A stretch of 64,000 bases of DNA, from NCBI RefSeq assembly GCF_903815225.1, contig NZ_LR813084.1, positions 3,576,501 through 3,640,500 on the forward strand, written 5' to 3'. The notes under the pieces were generated by a model that was not told where the DNA came from, made no database searches, and saw only the letters and a list, made by a program, of their open reading frames with translations. Position 1 is the first letter of the stretch, and each line of letters starts with the position of its first letter. This DNA is from Delftia tsuruhatensis. GTDB taxonomy: Bacteria > Pseudomonadota > Gammaproteobacteria > Burkholderiales > Burkholderiaceae_C. The position numbers were made by a program, and so were the translations under genes. Below are positions 1-8,022 of the stretch, piece after piece.

Positions 1-510
1 GCCTTCGCCGCCGAAGAACTCGGGGAACATCAGCGCCATCGAGGCCACCAGCTCGCCGATACCCATGGTGATCATGGCGAAGGTGGTGCCCGACTTCTTG
101 GTCGTCACATAGCCCAGCAGGGCCGCGAAGAACATGCCGCCCAGGCCGCCGATGACGGGAATCAGCACCAGTGGAATGTTCCAGTCGCCGGCGCCGGCCT
201 TGTTCATCGCATGGATGGCGATGAACGAGCCCAGGCCCGTGTAGACCGCATGGCCGAAGCTCAGCATGCCGCCCTGCCCCAGCAGGATGTTGTAGGACAG
301 GCAGATGATGATGAGGTAGCCGATCTGGCTGAGCATGGTCAGCGCCAGGCTGCTGGTGAACACCAGCGGCGCCACGATCAGGGCCAGGGCGAAGGCGCCC
401 CAGATCAGGATGCGCGCGATGTTCAGCGGCTGGAAGCTGTAGTGGCGCCCGGCCGCGGCGCCGGCCTTGGGCGAAGTCGTGTTCATGGTCGGTTTGGTGA
501 TCGAAGACAT
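1..510 (-). CDS. livM: Branched-chain amino-acid ABC transporter permease LivM (partial, C-terminus outside window)
   Basis: Inner-membrane permease of a LIV/HAAT-type ABC transporter. The gene runs off the left edge; the first 170 codons are visible. After a short polar N-terminus come hydrophobic segments around residues 34-55 and 58-75, then the family motif LLGQGGMLSFGHAVYTGLGS, which is typical of LivM. The ATG at 508-510 lies two bases after the livH stop, so the two permeases are translationally coupled. The ATPase genes livG and livF would be expected beyond the left edge. The substrate may be an amino acid or another small carboxylate or amide; sequence alone does not decide. Confidence 0.9.
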   Translation of the reverse strand, partial: MSSITKPTMNTTSPKAGAAAGRHYSFQPLNIARILIWGAFALALIVAPLVFTSSLALTMLSQIGYLIIICLSYNILLGQGGMLSFGHAVYTGLGSFIAIHAMNKAGAGDWNIPLVLIPVIGGLGGMFFAALLGYVTTKKSGTTFAMITMGIGELVASMALMFPEFFGGEG

Positions 511-512
511 GG

Positions 513-1466
513 TCAGTCCCCCCGCGTGCCGAGCAGGCCCTTGGGCCGGAAGATGAGGATCAGCACCAGGAACAGGTAGGGCAGGATGGGCGCGACCTGG
601 GAGATGGTGAGCTTGAGCAGGGGCCAGCCGAAGGTCTGCTCGCCGACGGGGCTGCCCAGCGTGGCCAGCAGGCTGGCCAGCGACCAGTCGATGGCCACGG
701 CGAAGGTCTGCACGATGCCGATCAGCAGCGAGGCCACGAAGGCCCCGGCCAACGAGCCCATGCCGCCGACCACCACCACCACGAAGATGATGGAGCCCAC
801 CGACATGGCCATGGCGGGCTCCGTGACATAGGTGTTGCCGCCGATGACACCGGCCAGGCCCGCCAGCGCGCAGCCGCCGCCGAAGACCAGCATGAACACG
901 CGTGGCACGTTGTGGCCCAGGGCCTCCACCATCTCGGGGTTCTTGAGCGCGGCCTGGATGACCAGGCCGATGCGCGTGCGCGTCAGCAGCAGCCACACGG
1001 CCACCAGCATCAGCAGCGCCACCAGCATCACGAAGGAGCGCGAGCGCGGGAACTGCGTGCCGTACAGCGTGAACAGCGGGCCTTGCAGCGCGGGCGGCAG
1101 GCCGTAGGGCACGGTGCCGCGCCCCCAGACCAGTTGCACCACTTCGAGGATGAGGTAGGACAGGCCGAAGGTCACGAGCAGCTCGGGCACATGGCCGTAC
1201 TTGTGCACGCGGCGCAGGCTGTAGCGCTCGAACAGCGCCCCCAGGCCGCCGACCAGCAGCGGCGCGACGAACAGCGCACCCCAGAAGCCGATGATGCCGC
1301 TGAGCGTGTAGGCGAAGTACGCGCCCAGCATGTAGAAGCTGGTGTGGGCGAAGTTGAGCACGCCCATCATGCTGAAGATCAGCGTCAGCCCGGAGCTGAG
1401 CATGAACAGCAGCAGGCCGTAGCTCACGCCGTTGAGCAGCGATATGGTGAAGAACTCGAGCGTCAT
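513..1466 (-). CDS. livH: Branched-chain amino-acid ABC transporter permease LivH
   Basis: Second permease of the LIV-type importer, 317 aa, the normal LivH length. It starts MTLEFFTISLLNGVSYGLLL and carries the family segment SGLTLIFSMMGVLNFAHTSF, with about eight hydrophobic helices. A C-terminal FRPKGLLG motif is typical of this permease family. The start codon is 53 bases downstream of the upstream binding-protein gene, and the stop is two bases before the livM start. It should pair with LivM to form the membrane channel for substrate delivered by one or both of the binding proteins encoded just upstream. Confidence 0.93.
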   Translation of the reverse strand: MTLEFFTISLLNGVSYGLLLFMLSSGLTLIFSMMGVLNFAHTSFYMLGAYFAYTLSGIIGFWGALFVAPLLVGGLGALFERYSLRRVHKYGHVPELLVTFGLSYLILEVVQLVWGRGTVPYGLPPALQGPLFTLYGTQFPRSRSFVMLVALLMLVAVWLLLTRTRIGLVIQAALKNPEMVEALGHNVPRVFMLVFGGGCALAGLAGVIGGNTYVTEPAMAMSVGSIIFVVVVVGGMGSLAGAFVASLLIGIVQTFAVAIDWSLASLLATLGSPVGEQTFGWPLLKLTISQVAPILPYLFLVLILIFRPKGLLGTRGD

Positions 1467-1519
1467 CGAAAGGCCTCGGTTTCGGTGCGTGGGAGACAGG
1501 ACAAGGCGCGGGGCCGGGC

Positions 1520-2755
1520 TCAGGATGGCCGCTTCATCTGGCAGGAAGTCGGCGTGCTGGCCACGTAGGGCTCGTAGTACTTCACTGGCGCGAAGGTGTA
1601 GCCGGTGTTCTCGGCGTCGTAGGGGTTCTTGCCGCCGGCCTTTTCCCAGCGCGTGATGTACAGGCCCTGCTGCAGCTGGTGGTCGCTCTTGCGCATCTCG
1701 ACCTCGCCGTTGAAGCTCTTGATCCGCATGCCCTCCAGCGCCGCCGCCACCTTGACAGGATCGGTGCCGCCGGTCTTGGCGAACGCGGCGTCCAGCAGCG
1801 CGAACACGTGGTAGATCGAGCTTTGCGTGAGGTCGTCGTTCATCTTTTTCTTGAACTCGGCCATCAGCGGCTGGATGGGGCCGCCCATGTTGTAGTGGCC
1901 GTAGCCCACGACATAGACCTTGCCGTCGGAGGCCGCGCCCATGGCAGTGGGCGAGCCCGAGCCGAAGGCGTAGTAGGTGTAGAACTTGACGTTGTTCAGC
2001 CCCGCGTCGTTGGCCGCCTTGATCAGCAGCGACAGGTCCGAGCCCCAGTTGCCCGTGATCACCGTGTCGGCGCCGGACTGCTTGATCTTGGCCACATAGG
2101 GCGCGAAATCGCGCACCTGGGCCAGCGGCGCGAAGTCGTCGCCCACGATCTGCACGTCGGGTCGCTTGGCCTTGAGCATCTCCTTGGCATACTTGGAGAC
2201 CTGCTGGCCGTGCGAGTAGTTCTGGTTGATCAGGTAGACCTTCTTGACGTCGGGGACGTCCTTCATGTAGGTCGTCAGGGCCTCCATCTTCATGGAGGTG
2301 TCGGCGTCCAGGCGGAAGTGCCAGTAGCTGCACTTGCCGTTGGTCAGGTCCGGGTCCACGGCGGCATAGTTGAGGTAGACCACCTCCTTGCCCTTGTTGC
2401 GCGCGTTGTGCTTTTCCAGCGCGTCCATGATGGCCAGGGCCGGGCCCGAGCCATTGCCCTGCACCACGTAGCGCGCGCCCTGGTCCATGGCCGAGCGCAG
2501 CACGGCCGTGGTTTCCTGCGGGCTGAGCTTGTTGTCCAGCGGGATGATCTCGAACTTCACGCCCGAGGCGTTCTTCCGGTTGAAGTCCTCGGCCAGCAGC
2601 TGGAAGGTCTTGAGCTGGTTCGTGCCCACGGCCGCCATCAGGCCCGACAGCGGGTCGATCCAGCCGATCTTCACCGTCTCGCCCTTTTGCGCCCAGGCGC
2701 CCGAGGCACAGGCCAGCATGGCCGAGGCGGCCAGGGAATGCACGATCCACTTCAT
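1520..2755 (-). CDS. Branched-chain amino-acid-type ABC transporter substrate-binding protein (copy 1)
   Basis: Periplasmic binding protein of the LivJ/LivK type (Peripla_BP_6), 411 aa. Residues 1-22 form a signal peptide ending AWA before QKGETVKIGW. The mature part begins with the typical IGWIDPLSGLMAAVG segment. It is a close paralogue of the product of the next gene upstream (2995-4230); both end in the same CQMKRPS tail and share a 114-base stretch with no mismatch. This copy lies directly before livH-livM, so it is the more likely main receptor of that transporter. The start is preceded by GGAG on the minus strand. The ligand cannot be inferred from the sequence. Confidence 0.93.
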   Translation of the reverse strand: MKWIVHSLAASAMLACASGAWAQKGETVKIGWIDPLSGLMAAVGTNQLKTFQLLAEDFNRKNASGVKFEIIPLDNKLSPQETTAVLRSAMDQGARYVVQGNGSGPALAIMDALEKHNARNKGKEVVYLNYAAVDPDLTNGKCSYWHFRLDADTSMKMEALTTYMKDVPDVKKVYLINQNYSHGQQVSKYAKEMLKAKRPDVQIVGDDFAPLAQVRDFAPYVAKIKQSGADTVITGNWGSDLSLLIKAANDAGLNNVKFYTYYAFGSGSPTAMGAASDGKVYVVGYGHYNMGGPIQPLMAEFKKKMNDDLTQSSIYHVFALLDAAFAKTGGTDPVKVAAALEGMRIKSFNGEVEMRKSDHQLQQGLYITRWEKAGGKNPYDAENTGYTFAPVKYYEPYVASTPTSCQMKRPS

Positions 2756-2923
2756 TTTTTGTCTCCTTTTCCGGTTGGTTCCGATATCTGTATTGGCGCC
2801 AGACTAACGCCTGAATGACAATTTCCCTTCGGGGAATGCCTTAGAAACTATCGCGCACGCGACTTGGCGGCAGACCCTGGCACATTGGCGACAGATCGCC
2901 ATCGATCGAGCCAGAAAGCCGGG

Positions 2924-2945
2924 TTTTGCCTGATTTCAGGCAAAA
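2924..2945. repeat. Perfect 10-bp inverted repeat
   Basis: TTTTGCCTGA at 2924-2933 and TCAGGCAAAA at 2936-2945 are exact reverse complements separated by TT. The dyad directly abuts the terminator hairpin at 2948-2968, in the spacer between the two binding-protein genes. It may be a second terminator arm or an operator for the downstream unit. Confidence 0.7.
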
Positions 2946-2968
2946 GAAAGGGGCGCCTCGCGCCCCTT
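2940..2968 (-). terminator. Rho-independent terminator after binding-protein copy 2
   Basis: AAGGGGCGC (2948-2956), loop CTC, then GCGCCCCTT (2960-2968). Read on the minus strand this 9-bp stem is followed by TCTTTTG. It lies 27 bases past the stop of the gene at 2995-4230, so that gene probably has its own transcript, separate from copy 1 and livHM. Confidence 0.75.
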
Positions 2969-2994
2969 GCGAAGTCCGCTGGACAGCTATGCCA

Positions 2995-4230
2995 TCACGA
3001 TGGCCGCTTCATCTGGCATGACGTCGGTGTGCTGGCCACGTAGGGTTCGTAGTACTTCACGGGCACGAAGGTGTAGCCGGTGTTCTCCGAATCCATCGGG
3101 TACTTGCCGCCGGCCTTCTCCCAGCGCGCGATGAACAGGCCCTGCTGCAGCTGGTGGTCGGTCTTGCGCATCTCGACCTCGCCGTTGAGGCTGTTGAACT
3201 TCATGCCTTCCATGGTGGCCGCGACCTTGGCCGGATCCGTGGTCTTGGCGCGCAGGAAGGCCTGGTCCAGCATGGTCAGGCCCGAGTACAGCGAGCCCGT
3301 GTACATGTCGTCGTTGAACTTGGCCTTGTAGCCCTTGGTGATGCCGGCCAGGGGGCCGGGCAGGTTCATGTGGCCGTAGCCGACCATGTAGACCTTGTCG
3401 GCCGCGGCCGAGCCCAGGGCCGTGGGCGCGCCCGTGGCGATGGCGTAGTAGGTGTAGAACTTGACGTTGTTCAGCCCCGCGTCGTTGGCGGCCTTGATCA
3501 GCAGGGCCAGGTCCGAGCCCCAGTTGCCTGTGATCACCGAGTCCGCGCCGGACTGCTTGATCTTGGCCACATAGGGCGCGAAATCGCGCACCTGGGCCAA
3601 CGGCGAGAAGTCGTCGCCCACGATCTCCACGTCGGGACGCTTGCGCTTGAGCATCTCCTTGGCGTACTTGGAGACCTGCTGGCCGTGCGAGTAGTTCTGG
3701 TTGATCAGGTAGACCTTCTTGATCTCGGGCAGATCCTTCATGTAGGTGGTCAGCGCCTCCATCTTCATGGAAGTGTCGGCGTCCAGGCGGAAGTGCCAGT
3801 AGCTGCACTTGCTGTTGGTCAGGTCCGGGTCCACGGCGGCATAGTTGAGGTAGACCACCTCCTTGCCCTTGTTGCGCGCGTTGTGCTTTTCCAGCGCGTC
3901 CATGATGGCCAGGGCCGGGCCCGAGCCGTTGCCCTGGAAGACGTAGCGCACGCCCTGGTCCATGGCCGATCGCAGGGCCGCCGTGGTTTCCTGCGGGCTG
4001 AGCTTGTTGTCGATGCCGATGATCTCGAACTTCACGCCCGAGGCATTGCTCTTGTTGAGCTCCTCGGCGATGTATTGCAGGCTCTTGAGCTGGTTGGAGC
4101 CCAACGCGGCCATCAGGCCCGACAGCGGGTCGATCCACGCAATCTTCACGGTCTCGCCCTTCTGGGCCAGGGCGCCCGAGGCGCAGGCCAGGGCCAGGGA
4201 TGCCGTCAATGCCTTGATCGCAAACTTCAT
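2995..4230 (-). CDS. Branched-chain amino-acid-type ABC transporter substrate-binding protein (copy 2)
   Basis: Periplasmic binding protein, 411 aa, exactly the length of the paralogue at 1520-2755. The signal peptide ends at ALA before QKGETVKIAW (residues 1-22). The N-terminal half is nearly the same as copy 1, and differences cluster around residues 265-330, a lobe that may shape ligand choice or partner contact. A terminator follows, which suggests an independently transcribed accessory receptor feeding the same LivHM permease. The start is preceded by AGGAGACACTTC on the minus strand, a good ribosome binding site. Confidence 0.93.
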   Translation of the reverse strand: MKFAIKALTASLALACASGALAQKGETVKIAWIDPLSGLMAALGSNQLKSLQYIAEELNKSNASGVKFEIIGIDNKLSPQETTAALRSAMDQGVRYVFQGNGSGPALAIMDALEKHNARNKGKEVVYLNYAAVDPDLTNSKCSYWHFRLDADTSMKMEALTTYMKDLPEIKKVYLINQNYSHGQQVSKYAKEMLKRKRPDVEIVGDDFSPLAQVRDFAPYVAKIKQSGADSVITGNWGSDLALLIKAANDAGLNNVKFYTYYAIATGAPTALGSAAADKVYMVGYGHMNLPGPLAGITKGYKAKFNDDMYTGSLYSGLTMLDQAFLRAKTTDPAKVAATMEGMKFNSLNGEVEMRKTDHQLQQGLFIARWEKAGGKYPMDSENTGYTFVPVKYYEPYVASTPTSCQMKRPS

Positions 4231-4403
4231 GAAGTGTCTCCTTCTGTTGGTGGTTTCCGGGCGAGGCTCAGGGTAATGGCCCCCTTGCCCCGCACCGATC
4301 GGTGATTGCCCCTAGCGGCTATCGCCGACGAGACTCGGACGGGCCACCGCCGGCAGGACATGCCCCCGCATGCCTGGCGCTCCCGCGGCCCGCCCGCTGC
4401 GGC

Positions 4404-6041
4404 TCACAGCCCTGGCAGCCGGTAGCCGGCCAGTTGCTCGCGCAGCCGGGTCTTGAGCATCTTGCCGGTGGCGCCCAGCGGAATGGCCTCGACGAAGACC
4501 ACGTCATCGGGGATCTGCCACTTGGCGGTCTTGCCCTCGTAGAACTTGAGCAGTTCCTCTCGCGTGACCTCGGCGCCGGGCTTCTTCGCCACGGCCACGA
4601 TGGGTCGCTCGTCCCACTTGGGGTGCGGCATGCCGATGCAGGCCGCCATGGCCACGGCCGGATGGGCCATGGCGATGTTCTCGATGTCGATGGAGCTGAT
4701 CCACTCGCCACCGGACTTGATCACGTCCTTGCTGCGGTCGGTGATCTGCATGAAGCCGTCGGCATCGATGGTGGCCACGTCGCCCGTGGGGAACCAGCCC
4801 CGGCCCTGCTCGTCCTTGACGAGGGGGCTTTCGCCCTTGTAGTAGCTGTCCACGATCCAGGGGCCGCGCACCAGCAGGTCGCCATAGCTCTTGCCGTCCC
4901 AGGGCTGGTCCTGACCATCGCTGCCGACGATGCGCATGTCCACGCCGTAGATGGCGCGGCCCTGCTTTTGCAGGATCTTCATCTGCTCGTCCCGGGGCAG
5001 CGCGAGCTGCTTGTTCTTGAGCGTGCACAGCGTGCCCAGCGGGCTCATCTCGGTCATGCCCCAGGCGTGCAGCACCTCCACGCCGAAGTCGTCCTGGAAG
5101 GCCGTGATCATGGCCGGCGGGCAGGCCGAGCCGCCGATCACCGTGCGCTTGAGCGTGGTGAAGCGCAGGCCGCTGGGCTTGACGTGGCCCAGCAGCATCT
5201 GCCAGACCGTGGGCACGCCGGCCGCATAGGTCACGCCCTCGGCCTCGATCAGCTCGTACAGGGACTTGCCATCCAGCGCCGGGCCGGGGAACACCAGCTT
5301 GCAGCCCGTGAGCGCGGCCGAGTACGGAATGCCCCAGGCATTGACGTGGAACATGGGCACCACGGGCAGCACCGAGTCGCGCGCCGACAGACACATCACG
5401 TCGGGCAAGGCGGCCGCGTAGGCATGCAGCGTGGTGGAGCGGTGGCTGTAGAGCACGGCCTTGGGGTTGCCCGTGGTGCCGCTGGTGTAGCACATGCTGG
5501 AGGCCGTGTTCTCGTCGAACTCGGGCCACTGGTACTGGTCGGACTGGCCGGCGATCCAGGCCTCGTAGCTGACCAGGCCCGGCACGCCGCTCTCGGCGGG
5601 CAGGCGGTCGGCATCGCACAGGGCCACCCACTGGCGCACCGTGGGGCAGCGCGCATGCACGGCCTGGATGATGGGCAGGAAGGTCAGGTCGAAGCACATG
5701 ACCTGGTCTTCCGCGTGGTTGATGATCCAGGCCACCTGGTCGGGGTGCAGGCGCGGATTGACGGTATGCAGCACGCGGCCCGAGCCGCTGACGCCGAAGT
5801 ACATCTCCATGTGGCGGTAGCCATTCCAGGCCAGCGAGGCCACGCGGTCGCCCGCATGCAGGCCCAGACCATCGAGCGCATTGGCCAGTTGCCGGGAACG
5901 CCGGGCCAGGTCCCGGTAGGTATAGCGATGGATGTCGCCCTCCACCCTGCGCGAGACGATCTGCGCATCGCCATGGTGGCGTTCTGCGAAGTCGATCAGC
6001 GACGAGATCAACAGGGGTTGGCTTTGCATCAGACCCAGCAT
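4404..6041 (-). CDS. AMP-dependent acyl-CoA ligase (medium/long-chain fatty acid--CoA ligase family)
   Basis: ANL-superfamily enzyme, 545 aa, that activates a carboxylic acid to its CoA thioester through an acyl-AMP. Visible motifs are the P-loop [10 protein letters not shown] (185-194), the A5 region [10 protein letters not shown] (325-334), GWFPTGD (415-421), the hinge region [13 protein letters not shown] (435-447) and the catalytic lysine in GATGKMLK (about 527). This layout resembles FadD-like and methylmercaptopropionyl-CoA ligase (DmdB) enzymes; the substrate is uncertain. The start at 6041 is supported by TTAGGAG eight bases upstream. It lies between the ABC binding proteins and the secreted hydrolases on the same strand. 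Confidence 0.9.
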   Translation of the reverse strand: MLGLMQSQPLLISSLIDFAERHHGDAQIVSRRVEGDIHRYTYRDLARRSRQLANALDGLGLHAGDRVASLAWNGYRHMEMYFGVSGSGRVLHTVNPRLHPDQVAWIINHAEDQVMCFDLTFLPIIQAVHARCPTVRQWVALCDADRLPAESGVPGLVSYEAWIAGQSDQYQWPEFDENTASSMCYTSGTTGNPKAVLYSHRSTTLHAYAAALPDVMCLSARDSVLPVVPMFHVNAWGIPYSAALTGCKLVFPGPALDGKSLYELIEAEGVTYAAGVPTVWQMLLGHVKPSGLRFTTLKRTVIGGSACPPAMITAFQDDFGVEVLHAWGMTEMSPLGTLCTLKNKQLALPRDEQMKILQKQGRAIYGVDMRIVGSDGQDQPWDGKSYGDLLVRGPWIVDSYYKGESPLVKDEQGRGWFPTGDVATIDADGFMQITDRSKDVIKSGGEWISSIDIENIAMAHPAVAMAACIGMPHPKWDERPIVAVAKKPGAEVTREELLKFYEGKTAKWQIPDDVVFVEAIPLGATGKMLKTRLREQLAGYRLPGL

Positions 6042-6144
6042 CTAAAGGCTCCTAAGGTGATTGAACTTCGTGAACTGCGGACTGCGGCTACGCCAGAGGC
6101 CAAGGGCCGAGTGCGCGATGCCGCTGTCCGCATGGAGAGTGGAC

Positions 6145-7971
6145 TCAGGCCGGTGCTCTGGGTCCGATCCCGGCAGGGACAGGCACATCGTTTTTCCGGC
6201 ATGGTTGACGCATTGTCTTGTCGCAACTAGGCAGCGTCTTCGCATGCGCGTATGGGATATACCCTAGGACGATGCTCGAAGCATGCGCTGCGTCATGCCA
6301 CAGCGTGTTCGTGGACGCAGTCTTGTCGTTGCCGAAGATCCAGTATCCGGTCTGCGATGGCGTATCCACTGTCACGCGAATGCTGGATCCGGCACGGAAA
6401 ACATGGGCGAACTTCTGGATCTCGACCCGCAGCAGCTGGGGCTGGCCGGCGGCCAGGGGCACATCCCTGTCCCGCGTGAAGGCACCCCAGGGACGCAGCG
6501 TGGTGGAACGGCTCTCATCCAGCGCGCGCTTGGAGGCGCGCAGCCAGCCGCGCTGCACGAACATCTCCTGCCCGTCGGGCCGCACCTCGGACACGGTGAC
6601 CTGGATGTCGGTATTGGCGGCCGTGGCGCTGAGCCACAGGTCGGCCGAGCCTTCGCCGTAGAAGCTCAGGTCCTCGGGCAGGGCTGCCGTCGTGAAGACC
6701 AGCTGGCCGTCCTTCTCCGACGCGGGCACGGCGGGCCAGCCTTCCGCGGCCGGGTTGTTTACCTGAGGACTTTTCGCCGGGTAGCGGTAGCTCGATGAAG
6801 CGGTACCGGCCACGGGCGCACCGTCGGCCAGCACGCCGGCCGGCTGCATCCAAAGGCGCAGGGGCCTGACCGGCACGGGCAACCGGTCGAACCGGGCCTC
6901 GGCCGTGGGCATGAGCTTGGCGCCGCCGTTGGAGGCCTTGGCGTCGGTGGCCTGCATTTCCTGGAGCAGGCGCACGCGCGGCTCCTTGTCGAAGCCGTTG
7001 TCCTCGCCCTTGACGAAGCGCGCCAGGAAGCGCTTCAGGGTCTGGTCGATGTGGTCGGAGGTGATGTTCGTGTGGTGATCGCCATTGGAGCTGACCAGCC
7101 ACATCCGGTCAGGCGCGATGGTGTCCTCGTAGTAGCCCGAGCGCGGGCCGATCTGCTCGTCCTGCCAGGACTGCGTTCCCAGGGTGGGGATGTTGATCTT
7201 GCCGCTTTCGAACATGGCGCTGCGCTGCAGGTACAGGCCCTCGGCATAGGGATTTTCCAGCCACTTGAACAGGTCCAGGTCGGGCCGCTTGATCTTCTCG
7301 ACGTTCTCGGCCACGGTCTTGGCGCAGCCGGTGTCGCCGCCATGCTTGGCCGCCAGTTCGGCCGCAATGCCCCAGATCCGCGGAAAGCCGTTCCACCACT
7401 GCGCAGGAAAGCCGATGTTGGCGATACCGCCCGGATAGCCCACGTCGCGGTAGGGATCGCCCACATTCTTGCCGGGCGTGATCGCCAGCAGACCCTTGGG
7501 CCGGTGTGCGGCCACCCACAGCTGGTTGTAGCCCGAGTACGAGTAGCCGATCATGCCGATGCGGCCGTTGGACCAGGTCTGCCTGCCGGCCCACTCGATG
7601 GCGAAGGCGCCGGCCGCGCCCACGGTCGCGTCGAAGACGCGGTCATCCCCCGTGGAGCAGCCCGTGCCCGGCACGTTCAGCCCCATGACCGCATAGCCTT
7701 CCTTGACCCAGGGACTGCTGATGTTGGGGTACGAGCCCGAGATGTAGCCGTCGTACTCGACCAGCAGCGGGAACGGGCCCTGCCCCTCGGGAAGCAGCAG
7801 GGAGTAGCGCATCCTGTTGCCGTCAGGCAGCGTGATGTAGCCCGATTGCTGGCCCGACCCCATGGGAGGGGGAGCCTCGCTGGAAGAGCCGCCGCAGGCA
7901 GCCAGCCCGATGGCGACGGCCGCGACGGCCCCTGCCAGCGGCCAGCGCCAGGCGTGTGTGAACATGGTCAT
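6145..7971 (-). CDS. S15/CocE-NonD family hydrolase, predicted lipoprotein
   Basis: Alpha/beta hydrolase of the X-Pro dipeptidyl-peptidase (S15) / cocaine-esterase family, about 608 aa. A lipoprotein signal ends at LAAC (Cys26), so the protein is probably anchored in the outer membrane facing the periplasm, or exported. The nucleophile motif is GYSYSG (142-147, Ser144). The C-terminal third, from about residue 365, resembles the PepX C-terminal jelly-roll domain. It acts on an ester or peptide substrate that cannot be named. It is the second of two tandem lipoprotein hydrolase genes, 51 bases downstream of the carboxylesterase. An alternative ATG lies two codons in (7965). Confidence 0.85.
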   Translation of the reverse strand: MTMFTHAWRWPLAGAVAAVAIGLAACGGSSSEAPPPMGSGQQSGYITLPDGNRMRYSLLLPEGQGPFPLLVEYDGYISGSYPNISSPWVKEGYAVMGLNVPGTGCSTGDDRVFDATVGAAGAFAIEWAGRQTWSNGRIGMIGYSYSGYNQLWVAAHRPKGLLAITPGKNVGDPYRDVGYPGGIANIGFPAQWWNGFPRIWGIAAELAAKHGGDTGCAKTVAENVEKIKRPDLDLFKWLENPYAEGLYLQRSAMFESGKINIPTLGTQSWQDEQIGPRSGYYEDTIAPDRMWLVSSNGDHHTNITSDHIDQTLKRFLARFVKGEDNGFDKEPRVRLLQEMQATDAKASNGGAKLMPTAEARFDRLPVPVRPLRLWMQPAGVLADGAPVAGTASSSYRYPAKSPQVNNPAAEGWPAVPASEKDGQLVFTTAALPEDLSFYGEGSADLWLSATAANTDIQVTVSEVRPDGQEMFVQRGWLRASKRALDESRSTTLRPWGAFTRDRDVPLAAGQPQLLRVEIQKFAHVFRAGSSIRVTVDTPSQTGYWIFGNDKTASTNTLWHDAAHASSIVLGYIPYAHAKTLPSCDKTMRQPCRKNDVPVPAGIGPRAPA

Positions 7972-8022
7972 GGGTACTTTGTCTCCGTTGTTGTTGTCGT
8001 CCTGGCGGCACGCGGGCCGCCT

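Noticed and set aside
513-2750. One 745-codon minus-strand frame that appears to fuse an unknown protein to LivH
   Set aside because: The first part is an out-of-frame reading of the binding-protein gene. LivH starts at 1466, where family similarity begins.
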